A stretch of 64,000 nt of DNA from Dyadobacter sp. CY323 (GCF_021390245.1 NZ_JAJUXH010000011.1:1-64000), one strand, 5' to 3'; shown: positions 1 through 9,636, numbered from the stretch's first letter. Program-made: numbers and translations. Notes: a model not told the origin generated them from the letters alone.

Positions 1-135
1 CCGATCCGAAACTGGGGCATGATCCTGAATCAATTTTTGACTATTTTTGAAAACAGAGTCAGGCTTTAAGCTTTGCCCGACCCCGATTGAAAAGTTTACA
101 CAGTTAATGCGATAGTCCCCCCTTTAATTTCAGTA

Positions 136-1236
136 TTATACATTAAACCTGAAATGCATAATATCTCCGTCCGAAACCACATATTCTTTGCCTTCCACTG
201 CCATTTTCCCAACTTCTTTTACGCCGGCCTCCGTTTTATATTGTTCGTAATCCGCGATCTTGATTACCTCTGCGCGGATAAACCCTTTTTCAAAATCACT
301 GTGAATCACGCCTGCAGCCTGGGGGGCTTTCCAGCCTTTCACGATTGTCCAGGCACGTACTTCTTTCACGCCCGCGGTGAAATAGGTGATCAGGTTCAAA
401 AGTGAGTAGGATGCTTTGATTAACTTACTCAGACCTGACTCTTTCAGACCATATTCGCCAAGGAACATTTCATGTTCTTCCGGATCTTCTATCTCTGAAA
501 TCTGTGATTCAATTGCTGCACAGAGAACAATAACCTCAGCTCCTTCAAGTCTCACGGTTTCTCTCAGCTTTTCAGAATATTCATTGCCGGTAAGCATCGA
601 CTCTTCATCGACGTTGGCAACATATAATACAGGTTTCGCAGTCAGCAACTGCAGATCGCCAATTACAGCCTCTTTTGTCTCTTCGTCGATTTCAACACTT
701 CTTGCATTTTTTCCAGCCTCCAGAGTCGATTTGTATTTTTTCAGCCATTCCAGCTCCGCTTTTGCTTTCGCATCTCCGGCCCTGGCCCCTTTTTCGGTCT
801 TCTGGATTTTTTTCTCGACGGATTCCAGATCTTTCAACTGAAGTTCCGCGTCGATAATTTCCTTGTCAAAAACCGGGTCAACCCGGCCTTCCACGTGTAC
901 CACGTTTTCATCCTGAAAGCAGCGCACGACATGAACGATGGCATCCACTTCCCGAATATTGGCTAAAAACTTGTTACCAAGCCCAGCTCCCTGGCTCGCA
1001 CCTTTTACCAGACCTGCGATATCGACAAATTCTATAATGGTAGGAATAACCTTCTGCGGTTTTACAAGACCAGTAAGTACATCAAGACGCTCATCAGGAA
1101 CGGTCACGACACCTACATTTGGTTCAATTGTGCAAAAAGGATAATTGGCAGCTTCGGCTTTACCGGTAGAGATGGCATTAAAGAGAGTGGATTTTCCGAC
1201 GTTCGGTAATCCAACGATCCCACATTGAAGACTCAT
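136..1236 (-). CDS. ychF: YchF/OLA1 family P-loop ATPase
   Basis: A 366-aa cytoplasmic Obg-related P-loop protein associated with ribosomes and stress or redox responses in other bacteria. The Walker A motif GLPNVGKST is at residues 9-17, a DIAGL G3 motif follows at about 70-75, and the G4 position reads NVDE (about 208-211) instead of NKxD, which is the family signature for ATP rather than GTP preference. A charged helical insertion lies at about 130-190 and a TGS domain with the [13 protein letters not shown] ending forms the C terminus. Length and both ends match the family, so the start is secure. It is a single leftward gene; the next gene upstream (DUF3276) has its own terminator between them. 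Confidence 0.97.
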   Translation of the reverse strand: MSLQCGIVGLPNVGKSTLFNAISTGKAEAANYPFCTIEPNVGVVTVPDERLDVLTGLVKPQKVIPTIIEFVDIAGLVKGASQGAGLGNKFLANIREVDAIVHVVRCFQDENVVHVEGRVDPVFDKEIIDAELQLKDLESVEKKIQKTEKGARAGDAKAKAELEWLKKYKSTLEAGKNARSVEIDEETKEAVIGDLQLLTAKPVLYVANVDEESMLTGNEYSEKLRETVRLEGAEVIVLCAAIESQISEIEDPEEHEMFLGEYGLKESGLSKLIKASYSLLNLITYFTAGVKEVRAWTIVKGWKAPQAAGVIHSDFEKGFIRAEVIKIADYEQYKTEAGVKEVGKMAVEGKEYVVSDGDIMHFRFNV

Positions 1237-1349
1237 ATTTTAGAAGTATGCAGTGAACAGCAGGGCATTCTTCTCAATAGAAAAGCAAAGAACTCCTTCT
1301 GCTAAATAATAATTTTTGCAAAATTACCATTTAGCGGCTACAAAAACCA

Positions 1350-1378
1350 AAAGCCTTCGTAATGATTACGAAGGCTTT
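1350..1378 (-). terminator. Rho-independent terminator of the DUF3276 gene
   Basis: A perfect 14-bp stem (1350-1363 with 1365-1378) around a 1-nt centre, with a T-rich stretch on the minus-strand 3' side (about 1340-1348). It lies 18 nt beyond the stop codon of the leftward DUF3276 gene and before ychF, so it should insulate the two genes. Confidence 0.75.
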
Positions 1379-1396
1379 GTTATAAAATCTGAATTT

Positions 1397-1744
1397 TTAG
1401 TCCCACTTAAGATCCGACTCCCCAACTACATCCACTTCATCGGCTTTTACTTCAAATTGAGAAAAGTCGACTTCCGGCATCAATTCCGTCTTCACGTGAT
1501 CTACGGCTTCCTTCAATGCATCTACGAATTTATCGAAGTCCTCTTTATACAAAAACATTTTGTGTTTTTCGTACGTAAACCCATCACCTTGTGGATGACG
1601 ACGGCTCTCTGTAATGGTTAGATAATAATCGTTGGACCGCGTAGATCGAACATCGAAGAAGTAAGTCCGTTTTCCTGCCCTGACCCTTTTGGAGTAGATT
1701 TGCTCTCTGTCTTCCACTATGTTTAGTTTTAAATAGGTTTTCAA
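1397..1744 (-). CDS. DUF3276 / PUR-family nucleic-acid-binding protein
   Basis: A 115-aa protein whose central part (SKRVRAGKRTYFFDVRSTRS, then NDYYLTITESRR) is the hallmark of the DUF3276 family. These are small Bacteroidota and spirochete proteins with a PUR-alpha-like Whirly fold that binds single-stranded DNA or RNA. The acidic C terminus (about 85-115) is typical. No exact role is known for the family. It stands alone on the minus strand, ends in a strong terminator at 1350-1378, and is divergent from the rlpA-like gene. Confidence 0.85.
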   Translation of the reverse strand: MKTYLKLNIVEDREQIYSKRVRAGKRTYFFDVRSTRSNDYYLTITESRRHPQGDGFTYEKHKMFLYKEDFDKFVDALKEAVDHVKTELMPEVDFSQFEVKADEVDVVGESDLKWD

Positions 1745-1881
1745 ACGCTAAAATATAAAGTTTATTGCTGCTAACAAAAAATCCATAACATATTAGCATT
1801 GTTGTTGTTCGCGACTTCCTCATTTTCGTTTTCCATCACGACTGAAAATCCGATTTTTATTCGTTTTTAAGTTTTTTGTAT

Positions 1882-1889
1882 TACTTTTG
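1882..1889 (+). promoter_or_regulatory. Candidate -7 box for the rlpA-like gene
   Basis: TACTTTTG matches the Bacteroidota sigma-70 -7 consensus TAnnTTTG exactly and lies about 95 nt before the start codon. A good -33 TTTG box is not evident at the usual distance, so this rests on the -7 match alone. Confidence 0.35.
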
Positions 1890-1984
1890 AAACTCACGGG
1901 TTTTCAATTTCTCACGAATCCCGACGTTATAGCATGTGAATTAGGGCTTCTTTTCCCTAATATGTTTCACCTAAATCCAGAGAT

Positions 1985-2434
1985 ATGACTTATCATCGGA
2001 TTCTGATTCTCATTGTGTTAACTTTCACCTTCGGGCAAAATGCATTCGCCCAGGTCAAGTTAGGAAAAACCGAAAAAGGTAACGCATCTTATTACGCGTC
2101 GCACTTCAATGGTAAAAAAACTTCTTTCGGAGAAATCCATAAAAGTACCGAATTGCTTGCAGCCCATCGGAGTTATCCACTGAACACAATGCTGGAAATC
2201 ACGAATGTTGACAATGATGAAAAAGTAGTTGTTAGAGTTAACGACAGAGGCCCATTTTCCAAGAACCGTATTGTTGATCTTAGTAAAGAAGCCGCGAGAT
2301 TGCTGGGAATTGTAGCGAAAGGTGTCGCTAACGTTACAGTTAGAGTCGTAGGCATGGAAGGAATGGTGCTGCTGGAATCCAATGAAGAAATAGATCAGAA
2401 ATCCGGCAAAGTAATATCGATGCGGACCCCATAA
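1985..2434 (+). CDS. rlpA: RlpA-like septal ring / double-psi beta-barrel protein
   Basis: A 149-aa exported protein. A signal peptide (residues 1-22, ending AFA-Q) is followed by the RlpA core: GNASYYASHFNGKKTSFGE, then TxLAAHRSYPLNTMLEITN, VVVRVNDRGPF and IVDLSKEAARLLG. This is the double-psi beta-barrel fold, which in Pseudomonas RlpA cleaves naked glycan strands in peptidoglycan. There is no SPOR domain, so it is a minimal form and septal targeting cannot be assumed. The DUF58 gene begins 11 nt downstream, suggesting co-transcription. Confidence 0.88.
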   Translation: MTYHRILILIVLTFTFGQNAFAQVKLGKTEKGNASYYASHFNGKKTSFGEIHKSTELLAAHRSYPLNTMLEITNVDNDEKVVVRVNDRGPFSKNRIVDLSKEAARLLGIVAKGVANVTVRVVGMEGMVLLESNEEIDQKSGKVISMRTP

Positions 2435-2445
2435 TAAATGAGTTA

Positions 2446-3360
2446 ATGAGTAACCGGCAACTTGATTTAGCTAAAGTTAGGGAGTTCGGGAACCTCGAAT
2501 TTCTGGCCAAGCAACTTGTTGAAGGGTTTATAACAGGTTTACATAAGTCCCCATTTCACGGGTTTTCAGTCGAATTCGCCGAACATCAGCTTTACAATAC
2601 AGGAGAATCCACCAGAAATATCGACTGGAAGGTTTATGCCAAGACCGATCGTTTGTATGTAAAACGGTATGAGGAGGAAACCAATCTCCGCTGCCATATC
2701 TTGCTCGATACATCTTCTTCCATGTATTACCCGGAAGAAAACTTTGGCAAAATGACTTTTAGTGTCATGGCCGCCGCCAGTATCACATACCTGCTTCAAC
2801 GCCAGAAAGACGCAGTCAGTCTTTGTACATTTTCAGAAGGCATTGAAATCCAGACCGCAGTAAAATCGACTCCATCGCATGTTCATAAGATCATGCTCGA
2901 ACTGGAAAACCAGCTTCAAAGCAGCCGGCCACTTTTGAAAACTTCCGTTTCAGAAGTACTTCATCAGATTGCAGAAAAAATCCATAAGCGTTCACTGGTC
3001 GTCATTTTCAGTGATATGTTTGACAATCTGGAGAACGCGGACAAAATCTTCTCAGCATTACAACACCTTCGGCACAACCTGCATGAAGTGCTTTTGTTTC
3101 ACGTCACCGATCGCAAAACTGAAGAGGATTTTGCATTTGAAAACCGCCCCTACGAATTTATCGATCTGGAAACCGGCGAGAAAATTAAAGTCCAGCCCGA
3201 TCAGGTAAGAGATTCATACAAAGAGTTCGTCAGTGATTTTTATCAAAAACTCAAGTTGAAATGTGGTCAATATAAGATTGACTTCATAGAGGCTGATATC
3301 GCCCAGGGATTCGATCCGATACTGATGTCGTATTTAGTTAAACACTCTAAAATGAGGTAA
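2446..3360 (+). CDS. DUF58 domain protein (vWA-like)
   Basis: A 304-aa cytoplasmic DUF58 protein. The YNTGESTRNIDWKVYAKT block (about 51-68) and the following DTSSSM are the DUF58 signature, the latter corresponding to a MIDAS-like DxSxS metal-binding site of von Willebrand A folds. DUF58 proteins usually accompany MoxR AAA+ ATPases and are thought to act in protein maturation or assembly. No MoxR gene is adjacent here; the neighbours are the RlpA-like gene (11 nt upstream) and a lipoprotein gene (49 nt downstream). A further ATG two codons after the annotated start is not excluded. Confidence 0.9.
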   Translation: MSNRQLDLAKVREFGNLEFLAKQLVEGFITGLHKSPFHGFSVEFAEHQLYNTGESTRNIDWKVYAKTDRLYVKRYEEETNLRCHILLDTSSSMYYPEENFGKMTFSVMAAASITYLLQRQKDAVSLCTFSEGIEIQTAVKSTPSHVHKIMLELENQLQSSRPLLKTSVSEVLHQIAEKIHKRSLVVIFSDMFDNLENADKIFSALQHLRHNLHEVLLFHVTDRKTEEDFAFENRPYEFIDLETGEKIKVQPDQVRDSYKEFVSDFYQKLKLKCGQYKIDFIEADIAQGFDPILMSYLVKHSKMR

Positions 3361-3409
3361 TTTTTTTGGAAATTTGACGGCAAGTTCCCTATCAGTTGTT
3401 TGCCGAATT

Positions 3410-4558
3410 ATGAAAAAAAAATTGCTTTTCTTACCCCTCCTTGCATTCATCTTCTCATATTTTGCCGGTTGTAAATCGGCCGAAAAATCGCTTAAAAAGG
3501 GTGATTATGACAATTCCGTTTTGCGAGCAGCTGAGAAACTAAAAAGCAATTCTGGTCACACATCCTCCATTCAAGCGCTCAGGCAGGCTTATCCGCTCGC
3601 ACTGGCACAGCATCTTGCTGACATCAAAACTGCGCGGGCTTCCGACGAACTGTTCAAATGGGAGCCGCAGCTTGACACCTACATGCAACTCAATAAACTT
3701 GCCGCTGCAATTTCTCAATGCAACACCTGTTCTACGATTGTAACGCCACAAGGCTTTGATAAAGAGGAGAACATGGCGAGATTGAATGCAGCGAATGTAC
3801 GATACAAAGAAGCTGGCAAACTACTGGCGATAGGTGACCGCGAGAATGCAAGAAAATCGTACGAGTGTTTCGAAAAGGCAAATTCACTTATTCCCGACTT
3901 TGAAGATGTAAAAAAGAAGATGGAACTGGCCTACGAGCTGGCTTCTTTCAAAGTCGTCGTTGAGCAGGTTCTTGTGACTTCAAAGCGATATCAGCTTAGT
4001 AATGAGTATTTTCAGGATCGGGTGAACGAGTATTTACAGACAAATAAACGGTTAAACAAATTTGTCCGATTTTACATGCCGGAGGAAGCTGCCGAAATAA
4101 AATTACAGCCAGATCACGTCATCACATTGCAATTCGACGATTTTGTAGTGGGACAAACACTGATCGAAAAAAATACGGAGACGGTAACCAGCAAGGATAC
4201 TGTAAAAGTGAGTGAGAAGCTCGTGGGCAGATCTAAAATTCCGATTTACGGGAAAGTCAGCGCCAAACTTACACAAATCCGGAAAACGGTCCGGTCAGGA
4301 GGTTTGCTGGATATGAGGATCACTGATTTCAAGTCGAGACAAGTTGTGAATCGGGAAAAATTCGATGGCGAATACAATTGGATGTGCGAATGGGCCACAT
4401 TCAATGGAGATGAACGTGCGCTCACCCCGTCTCAATTGCGTAAATGCAAAAGTCAGGAGCTATTACCTCCTGACCCTCAGCAGCTTTTTATTGAATTCAG
4501 CAAACCCATTTACGAGCGGTTGACAAACAAATTGCAAAATTTTTATGCGAAATACTGA
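3410..4558 (+). CDS. TPR-like lipoprotein of unknown function
   Basis: A 382-aa lipoprotein: MKKKLLFLPLLAF leader with lipobox FAGC at about residues 18-21. The N-terminal half is helical with a TPR-like repeat (RYKEAGKLLAIGDRENARKS, then YECFEKANSLIPDF), and the C-terminal half is predicted beta-rich. The ATG at 3410 is preferred to an in-frame upstream start at 3374 because it begins the leader directly. Probably anchored to the inner leaflet of the outer membrane. The close spacing behind the RlpA-like and DUF58 genes suggests a cell-envelope operon; no specific function can be assigned. Confidence 0.75.
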   Translation: MKKKLLFLPLLAFIFSYFAGCKSAEKSLKKGDYDNSVLRAAEKLKSNSGHTSSIQALRQAYPLALAQHLADIKTARASDELFKWEPQLDTYMQLNKLAAAISQCNTCSTIVTPQGFDKEENMARLNAANVRYKEAGKLLAIGDRENARKSYECFEKANSLIPDFEDVKKKMELAYELASFKVVVEQVLVTSKRYQLSNEYFQDRVNEYLQTNKRLNKFVRFYMPEEAAEIKLQPDHVITLQFDDFVVGQTLIEKNTETVTSKDTVKVSEKLVGRSKIPIYGKVSAKLTQIRKTVRSGGLLDMRITDFKSRQVVNREKFDGEYNWMCEWATFNGDERALTPSQLRKCKSQELLPPDPQQLFIEFSKPIYERLTNKLQNFYAKY

Positions 4559-4587
4559 GATGACTTCGGCTTTCAGCAGTCAGCCTA

Positions 4588-5961
4588 TTATTGATTTGCG
4601 AATAGCGACATAAATAACTGATCCAAGTGTGCAACCGGGATTACCTCTATTTTTGTCCGGTTTGAATCGATGCCTTTGCTGTTATATTTCGAAATATAGA
4701 TTTTCTTAAATCCGAGTTTTTCCGCTTCCGAAATGCGGCTGTCGATCCGGCTTACCGCCCGCACCTCGCCCCCAAGTCCAACTTCCGCGGCGAAGCAAAC
4801 AGATGGTGGAATATATTTATCCTCATAAGAAGAAACAATGGACGCCACTACAGAAAGGTCGATGGCTGGATCTTCGACTTTTAGCCCGCCAGCTACATTT
4901 AAAAAGACATCCTGAGTACCCAGCCTGAAACCTCCCCTTTTTTCTAACACAGCTAGCAACATTTGCAGCCGTTTTGCGTCAAAACCTGTGCTGCTCCTCT
5001 GCGGTGTTCCATAGTTAGCAACACTGACAAGAGACTGTATTTCAATAAGTAATGGTCTGTTACCTTCCATCATTGAACCGATAGCAATACCGCTGACGGG
5101 CTCATCGCGCTGAGAAATTAGTATTTCGGAAGGGTTACTAACCTGCCGCAGACCCGATCCCAGCATTTCATAAATGCCCAACTCCGAGGTACTTCCAAAA
5201 CGGTTCTTAATCGTCCGCAAAATCCGATAAGTATTATGTCTGTCGCCCTCAAACTGTAACACCGTATCCACCATATGTTCGAGAACTTTGGGGCCGGCAA
5301 GTGAGCCATCCTTGGTGATATGTCCGATCAGAAAGACAGGAACACCCACTTCTTTGGCATATTTCATAAATTCCGCCGTGCATTCTCTCACTTGCGATAC
5401 GCTGCCAGCACCGGATTCGATATATGCAGATTGCATCGTTTGAATGGAATCCACAATCAGTATTTCGGGCTTAAAGTCTTCTATCTGCCTGAAAATGTTT
5501 TGGGTATGTGTCTCGGTGAGGATGTAACACTTCTCACTTTTTGACGACATCCGTTCAGCTCGCATCTTAATTTGCTGATCGGATTCTTCTCCCGAAATGT
5601 ATAAAACCTTTTTATTAGAAAGTGTGAGCGCGATCTGCAGCATCAGTGTGGATTTCCCGATTCCAGGTTCTCCACCTATCAAAATCAATGATCCCTGCAC
5701 AATTCCACCACCCAAAACCCTATTAAGTTCCTCATCGAATGTCTTGATCCGCGGTTCATTCTGATACTCAATTTCAGCAATCGCTCGTGGCCGGCTCGCC
5801 AGATTAACCGATTTCCAGGTTACGGCTGTTTTATTATCTTCCTTTTCAATAACTTCCTGAACAAATGTATTCCACTCTCCGCAAGACGGACACCTACCCA
5901 CCCATTTTGGCGAATTATACCCGCATTCCTGACAAAAATATGCTGTTTTGGCTTTGGCCAT
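4588..5961 (-). CDS. radA: DNA repair protein RadA (Sms)
   Basis: A 457-aa RecA-related ATPase and DnaB-type helicase that drives branch migration in recombinational repair. It carries an N-terminal C4 zinc finger (Cys10, 13, 24, 27), Walker A GEPGIGKST at 97-105, the RadA-specific KNRFGS motif at about 253-258, and a Lon-protease-like C-terminal domain (about 330-457) that lacks the Ser-Lys protease dyad as in other RadA proteins. Length and start are typical. The gene is convergent with the upstream lipoprotein gene (29-nt gap) and stands alone. Confidence 0.97.
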   Translation of the reverse strand: MAKAKTAYFCQECGYNSPKWVGRCPSCGEWNTFVQEVIEKEDNKTAVTWKSVNLASRPRAIAEIEYQNEPRIKTFDEELNRVLGGGIVQGSLILIGGEPGIGKSTLMLQIALTLSNKKVLYISGEESDQQIKMRAERMSSKSEKCYILTETHTQNIFRQIEDFKPEILIVDSIQTMQSAYIESGAGSVSQVRECTAEFMKYAKEVGVPVFLIGHITKDGSLAGPKVLEHMVDTVLQFEGDRHNTYRILRTIKNRFGSTSELGIYEMLGSGLRQVSNPSEILISQRDEPVSGIAIGSMMEGNRPLLIEIQSLVSVANYGTPQRSSTGFDAKRLQMLLAVLEKRGGFRLGTQDVFLNVAGGLKVEDPAIDLSVVASIVSSYEDKYIPPSVCFAAEVGLGGEVRAVSRIDSRISEAEKLGFKKIYISKYNSKGIDSNRTKIEVIPVAHLDQLFMSLFANQ

Positions 5962-6116
5962 AAGAAGAAAAATCTAATTTGTATGTGACTTAAAGTAAAC
6001 AAGTTCGCACTCCTATTTATTCAAATATTCGTACGTTTCAGCCACAAAATCAAAAAAAATATAGGATAGGTATAGTTTTTTATTTTCTGACGTTATTATC
6101 CGGTTTTACTTAAATA

Positions 6117-6845
6117 ATGATATTATCCATGAACATCCTGACAAAAGTAGCCTGTATTTGCATGATATGCATTTTTGCATTGACTTCGGCACAGGCACAG
6201 AAAAAAGGTTTTGCGTTTGGTTTGAAGGGCGGTGTGAATCTTTCACGCCTGACCATGGGAGATGTTTTTACAACACGTTACGATGACGCGGGAAATCCTT
6301 ATCTGGGTTACGATGGAAAGGAAGTCAGAGATAATTTAAAACAAAGCTTTAATACTAGAACAGGAGCAGTCGGCGGAATATGGGCAAGATTTGGGCGGAC
6401 GCTGTTCATACAACCTGAGGTTCTTGTTTCAACCAAAGGGGGAGCTTTTGAAATCATTCAAACGGACAGAGAACAACCCGTTACTAAAACGGTTAACATC
6501 AAATATAGTAACATCGATGTTCCATTATTGATTGGTTTAAAAGGCGGGCCATTCCGTATACTTGCCGGGCCGGTTACCTCTTTTCGCATTGGTGACAATC
6601 AGCGTTTAAGAGATGCTTTTGAACATTATACTTCGGATCTTAACAATGCGATGTCCGAAGCAACTTTTGGTTATCAGTTAGGTGCAGGACTTGATCTCGG
6701 GAGTTTTAGTCTTGATGTGAGAAAAGAAGGTTCCTTCACGAATGTTGCCTCGTTTCAAACAAATGGACAGCCGGTCGGCGGAGATGCCTCATTAAAACAA
6801 AAAATAAGCTCCTGGCAGGTTACGCTAGGATTGAAGTTGTTCTAA
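6117..6845 (+). CDS. PorT-like outer-membrane beta-barrel protein
   Basis: A 242-aa exported protein (238 aa if the ATG at 6129 is used). The leader ends ALTSAQAQ-K, followed by an alternating hydrophobic pattern opening with GFAFGLKGGVNLSRL and closing with WQVTLGLKLF, a C-terminal beta-strand ending in Phe as expected for outer-membrane barrels. This is the OMP_b-brl_2/PorT-like family, widespread in Bacteroidota and mostly of unknown function. It stands alone, with a heptamer-repeat palindrome and a terminator just downstream. Confidence 0.8.
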   Translation: MILSMNILTKVACICMICIFALTSAQAQKKGFAFGLKGGVNLSRLTMGDVFTTRYDDAGNPYLGYDGKEVRDNLKQSFNTRTGAVGGIWARFGRTLFIQPEVLVSTKGGAFEIIQTDREQPVTKTVNIKYSNIDVPLLIGLKGGPFRILAGPVTSFRIGDNQRLRDAFEHYTSDLNNAMSEATFGYQLGAGLDLGSFSLDVRKEGSFTNVASFQTNGQPVGGDASLKQKISSWQVTLGLKLF

Positions 6846-6887
6846 TTGACGATTGACCACCGACGATCGTCAATGGTCGATGGTAAA
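6846..6887. repeat. Heptamer-based palindromic intergenic repeat
   Basis: Six consecutive 7-bp units: TTGACGA, TTGACCA, CCGACGA, then TCGTCAA, TGGTCGA, TGGTAAA. The last three are imperfect reverse complements of the first three, so the block folds as a hairpin. It begins one base after the stop codon of the beta-barrel gene. The same 7-bp design recurs at 21561, 23589 and 60635. Confidence 0.7.
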
Positions 6888-6934
6888 ATTATCAAACACC
6901 CGTTCAAAATAACGCAACTTTACTGCCCAGAAAC

Positions 6935-6975
6935 AAAACAAGCAGCCTTCGATCGAGCGATGGCTGCTGTTTTTA
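6935..6975. terminator. Bidirectional terminator between convergent genes
   Basis: A GCAGCC/GGCTGC stem extended by flanking A and T runs with one bulge, T-run on the right and A-run on the left. It lies between the converging beta-barrel gene and LytTR gene and can serve both strands. Confidence 0.65.
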
Positions 6976-7009
6976 TGAATAACCCACTAATTTAATTCAC
7001 CAAAAAATT

Positions 7010-7408
7010 TTATGCGCTGATACGCAGATTTGTGTGATCCAAAAGACCAGTAATTTCTTTGATCTTTCTGCGTGACACCGCTACCTCTTTTCCGCAGGAT
7101 AGTTTCAGCATGCGATCATCTTCTAAACGTGCCACGATATAAGCTGAATTGACAAGATATGACTTGTGAACGCGCATGAAATTCGGGTTCAGCTGCTCAG
7201 CTAACGATTTCAACGTTCTGGATACGAGGTATTTCTTACCGGTATTGGTATATATAAATGTATAATTTCCTTCACCTTCTAAAAAGGTAATGACATCGGG
7301 AGTCAAAAAGATAGTCCTGCCCATGGACTGAACGGAGATGGTAGAACGGCTGTCGCTAAGTGGTCTTTCAGACAGGTTCGGGCGGGTAAAGCTTGCAAAA
7401 TTTTTCAT
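7010..7408 (-). CDS. LytTR DNA-binding domain protein
   Basis: A 132-aa cytoplasmic protein consisting of little more than a LytTR DNA-binding domain (about 28-125). It opens with a GRTIFLTPDVITFLEGEGNY strand region and has the family-typical RVHKSYLVN motif at about 93-101. There is no receiver domain and no adjacent histidine kinase, so it is a stand-alone LytTR regulator rather than a classical response regulator. The targets are unknown; it is divergent from pheS across a 341-nt gap. Confidence 0.88.
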   Translation of the reverse strand: MKNFASFTRPNLSERPLSDSRSTISVQSMGRTIFLTPDVITFLEGEGNYTFIYTNTGKKYLVSRTLKSLAEQLNPNFMRVHKSYLVNSAYIVARLEDDRMLKLSCGKEVAVSRRKIKEITGLLDHTNLRISA

Positions 7409-7749
7409 GGTTTAACTATAGCTAATATGTTGTGATTTGTTATGTCAAAAATAGCATATAGCGCCCCTCAAATAAAATACGTAGAACTACGCATCAAAAG
7501 TTAATACCTTGCTTTACAGATACTTATATATTTTAGTGGAGGAAAATGACGTAACTGAACTTAGTAGAATGCGTAATTTTACGTACTCCGAAAAGTGCCT
7601 TTTTTTAAGACTATACGGCAGAAAAAAGTTTCTCAGCGAGTTTGAGAACAATTGAGCAGCCAGTTTTAATTATCTTTGCAGCCATTTTAATGCCTTTTCG
7701 CGCCTAAAATGCGGGAAGCCTGCCTGTCACAAATAATAAATACAGCTTT
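7409..7749. other. Divergent intergenic region between LytTR gene and pheS
   Basis: 341 nt without a gene. It is AT-rich near the LytTR gene and holds a promoter-like box for pheS at 7671-7678. No RNA gene, attenuator leader peptide or T-box was recognised. Confidence 0.5.
7671..7678 (+). promoter_or_regulatory. Candidate -7 box for pheS
   Basis: TATCTTTG fits the Bacteroidota TAnnTTTG -7 consensus; a TTG at 7652-7654 sits 16 nt upstream, shorter than the usual spacing. It lies about 72 nt before the pheS start codon. Confidence 0.4.
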
Positions 7750-8790
7750 ATGATTACCGAGCGGGTAAAAGAGTTAATCTATGAAATTGATCACATTACG
7801 GTTGCAAATAAAGAGCAGCTAGAGTCATTCAGATTAAAATATATAAGCAAGAAAGGTGTTGTTACCGAACTGTTTGACAGCCTGAAAAACATTCCTCAAG
7901 AAGATCGCCGAGCGGTCGGGCAAGAATTGAATGCACTAAAAAATCTTGCGCAAGATAAATTCCAGGAGTTTTCGGCCGCATTGGAAAATTCTGAAGATGC
8001 AAATCCGGAGGTGCTCGTTGATCTTACCCTTCCCGTTGTTCCCAATCTTCAGGGAAGTCTCCATCCGCTCACCATCATCCGTCGGCGAATTATCGAGATA
8101 TTCGAAAGAATGGGCTTCAACGTTTCGTATGGCCCGGAAATCGAAAAAGATTGGTACAATTTCAGCGCGCTCAATTTTGCCGATAACCATCCTGCCCGGG
8201 AAATGCAGGATACATTTTTTATTTCCAAAAGTGAAGGTGATGTAAAAGACGATGTCCTGCTCAGAACACATACGTCAAATGTTCAGGTGCGTTTAATGGA
8301 AAGACAAAAACCGCCAATACGCTCGATCATGCCGGGCCGGGTTTTTAGGAATGAAGCCATATCGGCGCGCGCGCATTGCGTTTTTCATCAAGTGGAAGGC
8401 TTGTATGTGGATAAGAATGTGAGCTTTAAAGATTTGAAAGACACATTATATCATTTCGCGAAAGAAATGTTCGGCAAGGATTCGACCATCCGGCTTCGTC
8501 CATCGTACTTTCCTTTTACCGAACCAAGCGCAGAAATCGACGTTTCATGCTTTATCTGCAAGCAAAAAGGTTGCAACGTATGCAAATATACCGGCTGGGT
8601 AGAGATTGCAGGCTCAGGTATGGTTGATCCCAATGTACTCACCAACTGTGGGATTGACAGCGAGGAATACACGGGGTTCGCATTTGGAATGGGTATCGAG
8701 CGTATCACTATGCTCCGTTATGGGATCAACGATCTCCGGCTCTTCACGGAGAACGATGTCCGTTTTTTACGTCAGTTTGAAGGAGCCTAA
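7750..8790 (+). CDS. pheS: Phenylalanine-tRNA ligase alpha subunit
   Basis: A 346-aa class II aminoacyl-tRNA synthetase catalytic subunit, charging tRNA-Phe as an alpha2-beta2 enzyme with PheT. The N-terminal coiled-coil (about 1-85) for tRNA binding is followed by the catalytic core, with motif 2 FRNEAISARAHCVFHQVEG at about 199-217 and motif 3 GFAFGMGIERITMLRYG at about 309-325. The Cys-rich loop CFICKQKGCNVCKYTGW is normal for bacterial PheS. pheT is not adjacent, which is common in Bacteroidota. The stop lies one base from the convergent esterase stop. Confidence 0.97.
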   Translation: MITERVKELIYEIDHITVANKEQLESFRLKYISKKGVVTELFDSLKNIPQEDRRAVGQELNALKNLAQDKFQEFSAALENSEDANPEVLVDLTLPVVPNLQGSLHPLTIIRRRIIEIFERMGFNVSYGPEIEKDWYNFSALNFADNHPAREMQDTFFISKSEGDVKDDVLLRTHTSNVQVRLMERQKPPIRSIMPGRVFRNEAISARAHCVFHQVEGLYVDKNVSFKDLKDTLYHFAKEMFGKDSTIRLRPSYFPFTEPSAEIDVSCFICKQKGCNVCKYTGWVEIAGSGMVDPNVLTNCGIDSEEYTGFAFGMGIERITMLRYGINDLRLFTENDVRFLRQFEGA

Positions 8791-8791
8791 T

Positions 8792-9523
8792 TTAAAATCT
8801 CGTTTCCAGATAATAAGGTAACATTCGTTTCCAAACCCACCATTCGTGTGGCATATCAGTCCCCCAGATGTCCAGCTCGTGCGGGACATTTTTGGAGGTA
8901 AGTATTGCTGAAATCTGCCGGGAATAATCGGGTACCTCATAAGCTCCCGAGCCGGAAATGAAATGGATATGCCGGCTGTCGCGGTACATGGAGAGATGCC
9001 ATTCTGCCTTTAATTGCGGCAAATAATGCAACGGCGAGTTGAAATAGACATTATCATCGTAATACCCGTCGGTATAAACGCTCAGGTCATAACACCCGCT
9101 CATGGCAATAACACCATTGATGTAGTCCGGATGTTTAAAAAAAAGATTAGCCGCATGCATGGCCCCGAATGAAGCCCCGCCCGCGATAATCTCGTTGTTT
9201 TGGCTCGTTGTATCCTTGATGAAAGGAATTACTTCCTTAATGATGTAATCGTTGAACAGCTGGTGGCGCAACGCCTTGTCATAGCCATGCATATAAGGAT
9301 TAAGCCAGCTTTCCGAGTTAATGCTGTTAACACAATAAACTTTGACTTTCCCCGCATCAATATATGGGCTGATACTTTCAATCAGCCCATTCTGTTCATA
9401 TTCGAGGTAATCAGAAGCTGCTGTCGGAATCAACAAAAGAGCAAATCCATAATGTCCGTAAACCGCAACATTCATGTGCTCATTTAGCGCCGGGCTATAC
9501 CAACCGGTTACTTCACGTTGCAT
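8792..9523 (-). CDS. Esterase-family alpha/beta hydrolase
   Basis: A 243-aa protein of the putative esterase (esterase D-like) family. The nucleophile elbow GGASFGAMHA (about 115-124) supplies the catalytic Ser in a GxSxG context, and MPHEWWVWKRMLPYYL near the C terminus supplies the catalytic His with the family's typical tail. No signal peptide, so cytoplasmic. It follows the ATP-grasp gene on the same strand (113-nt gap) and may be co-transcribed with it. The substrate is unknown. Confidence 0.82.
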   Translation of the reverse strand: MQREVTGWYSPALNEHMNVAVYGHYGFALLLIPTAASDYLEYEQNGLIESISPYIDAGKVKVYCVNSINSESWLNPYMHGYDKALRHQLFNDYIIKEVIPFIKDTTSQNNEIIAGGASFGAMHAANLFFKHPDYINGVIAMSGCYDLSVYTDGYYDDNVYFNSPLHYLPQLKAEWHLSMYRDSRHIHFISGSGAYEVPDYSRQISAILTSKNVPHELDIWGTDMPHEWWVWKRMLPYYLETRF

Positions 9524-9636
9524 TTTGCTATCATTTTAGTTACTGGATATATTTATATTCAGGCATCTTAGATTGGGTATCAAAACAAATTGAAAACCGT
9601 TATCATAAACAGCCTGCCAGTTACTGTAAATGATAA

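Noticed and set aside
416..841. 141-codon open frame antisense to ychF
   Set aside because: Ser- and Phe-rich shadow of a highly conserved gene; no start context or domain.
7679..7749. Possible pheS leader attenuator or small RNA
   Set aside because: The region has short GC-rich stretches (CGCGCC / GCGGG), but no convincing terminator hairpin with T-run, no Phe-rich leader peptide and no T-box signature.
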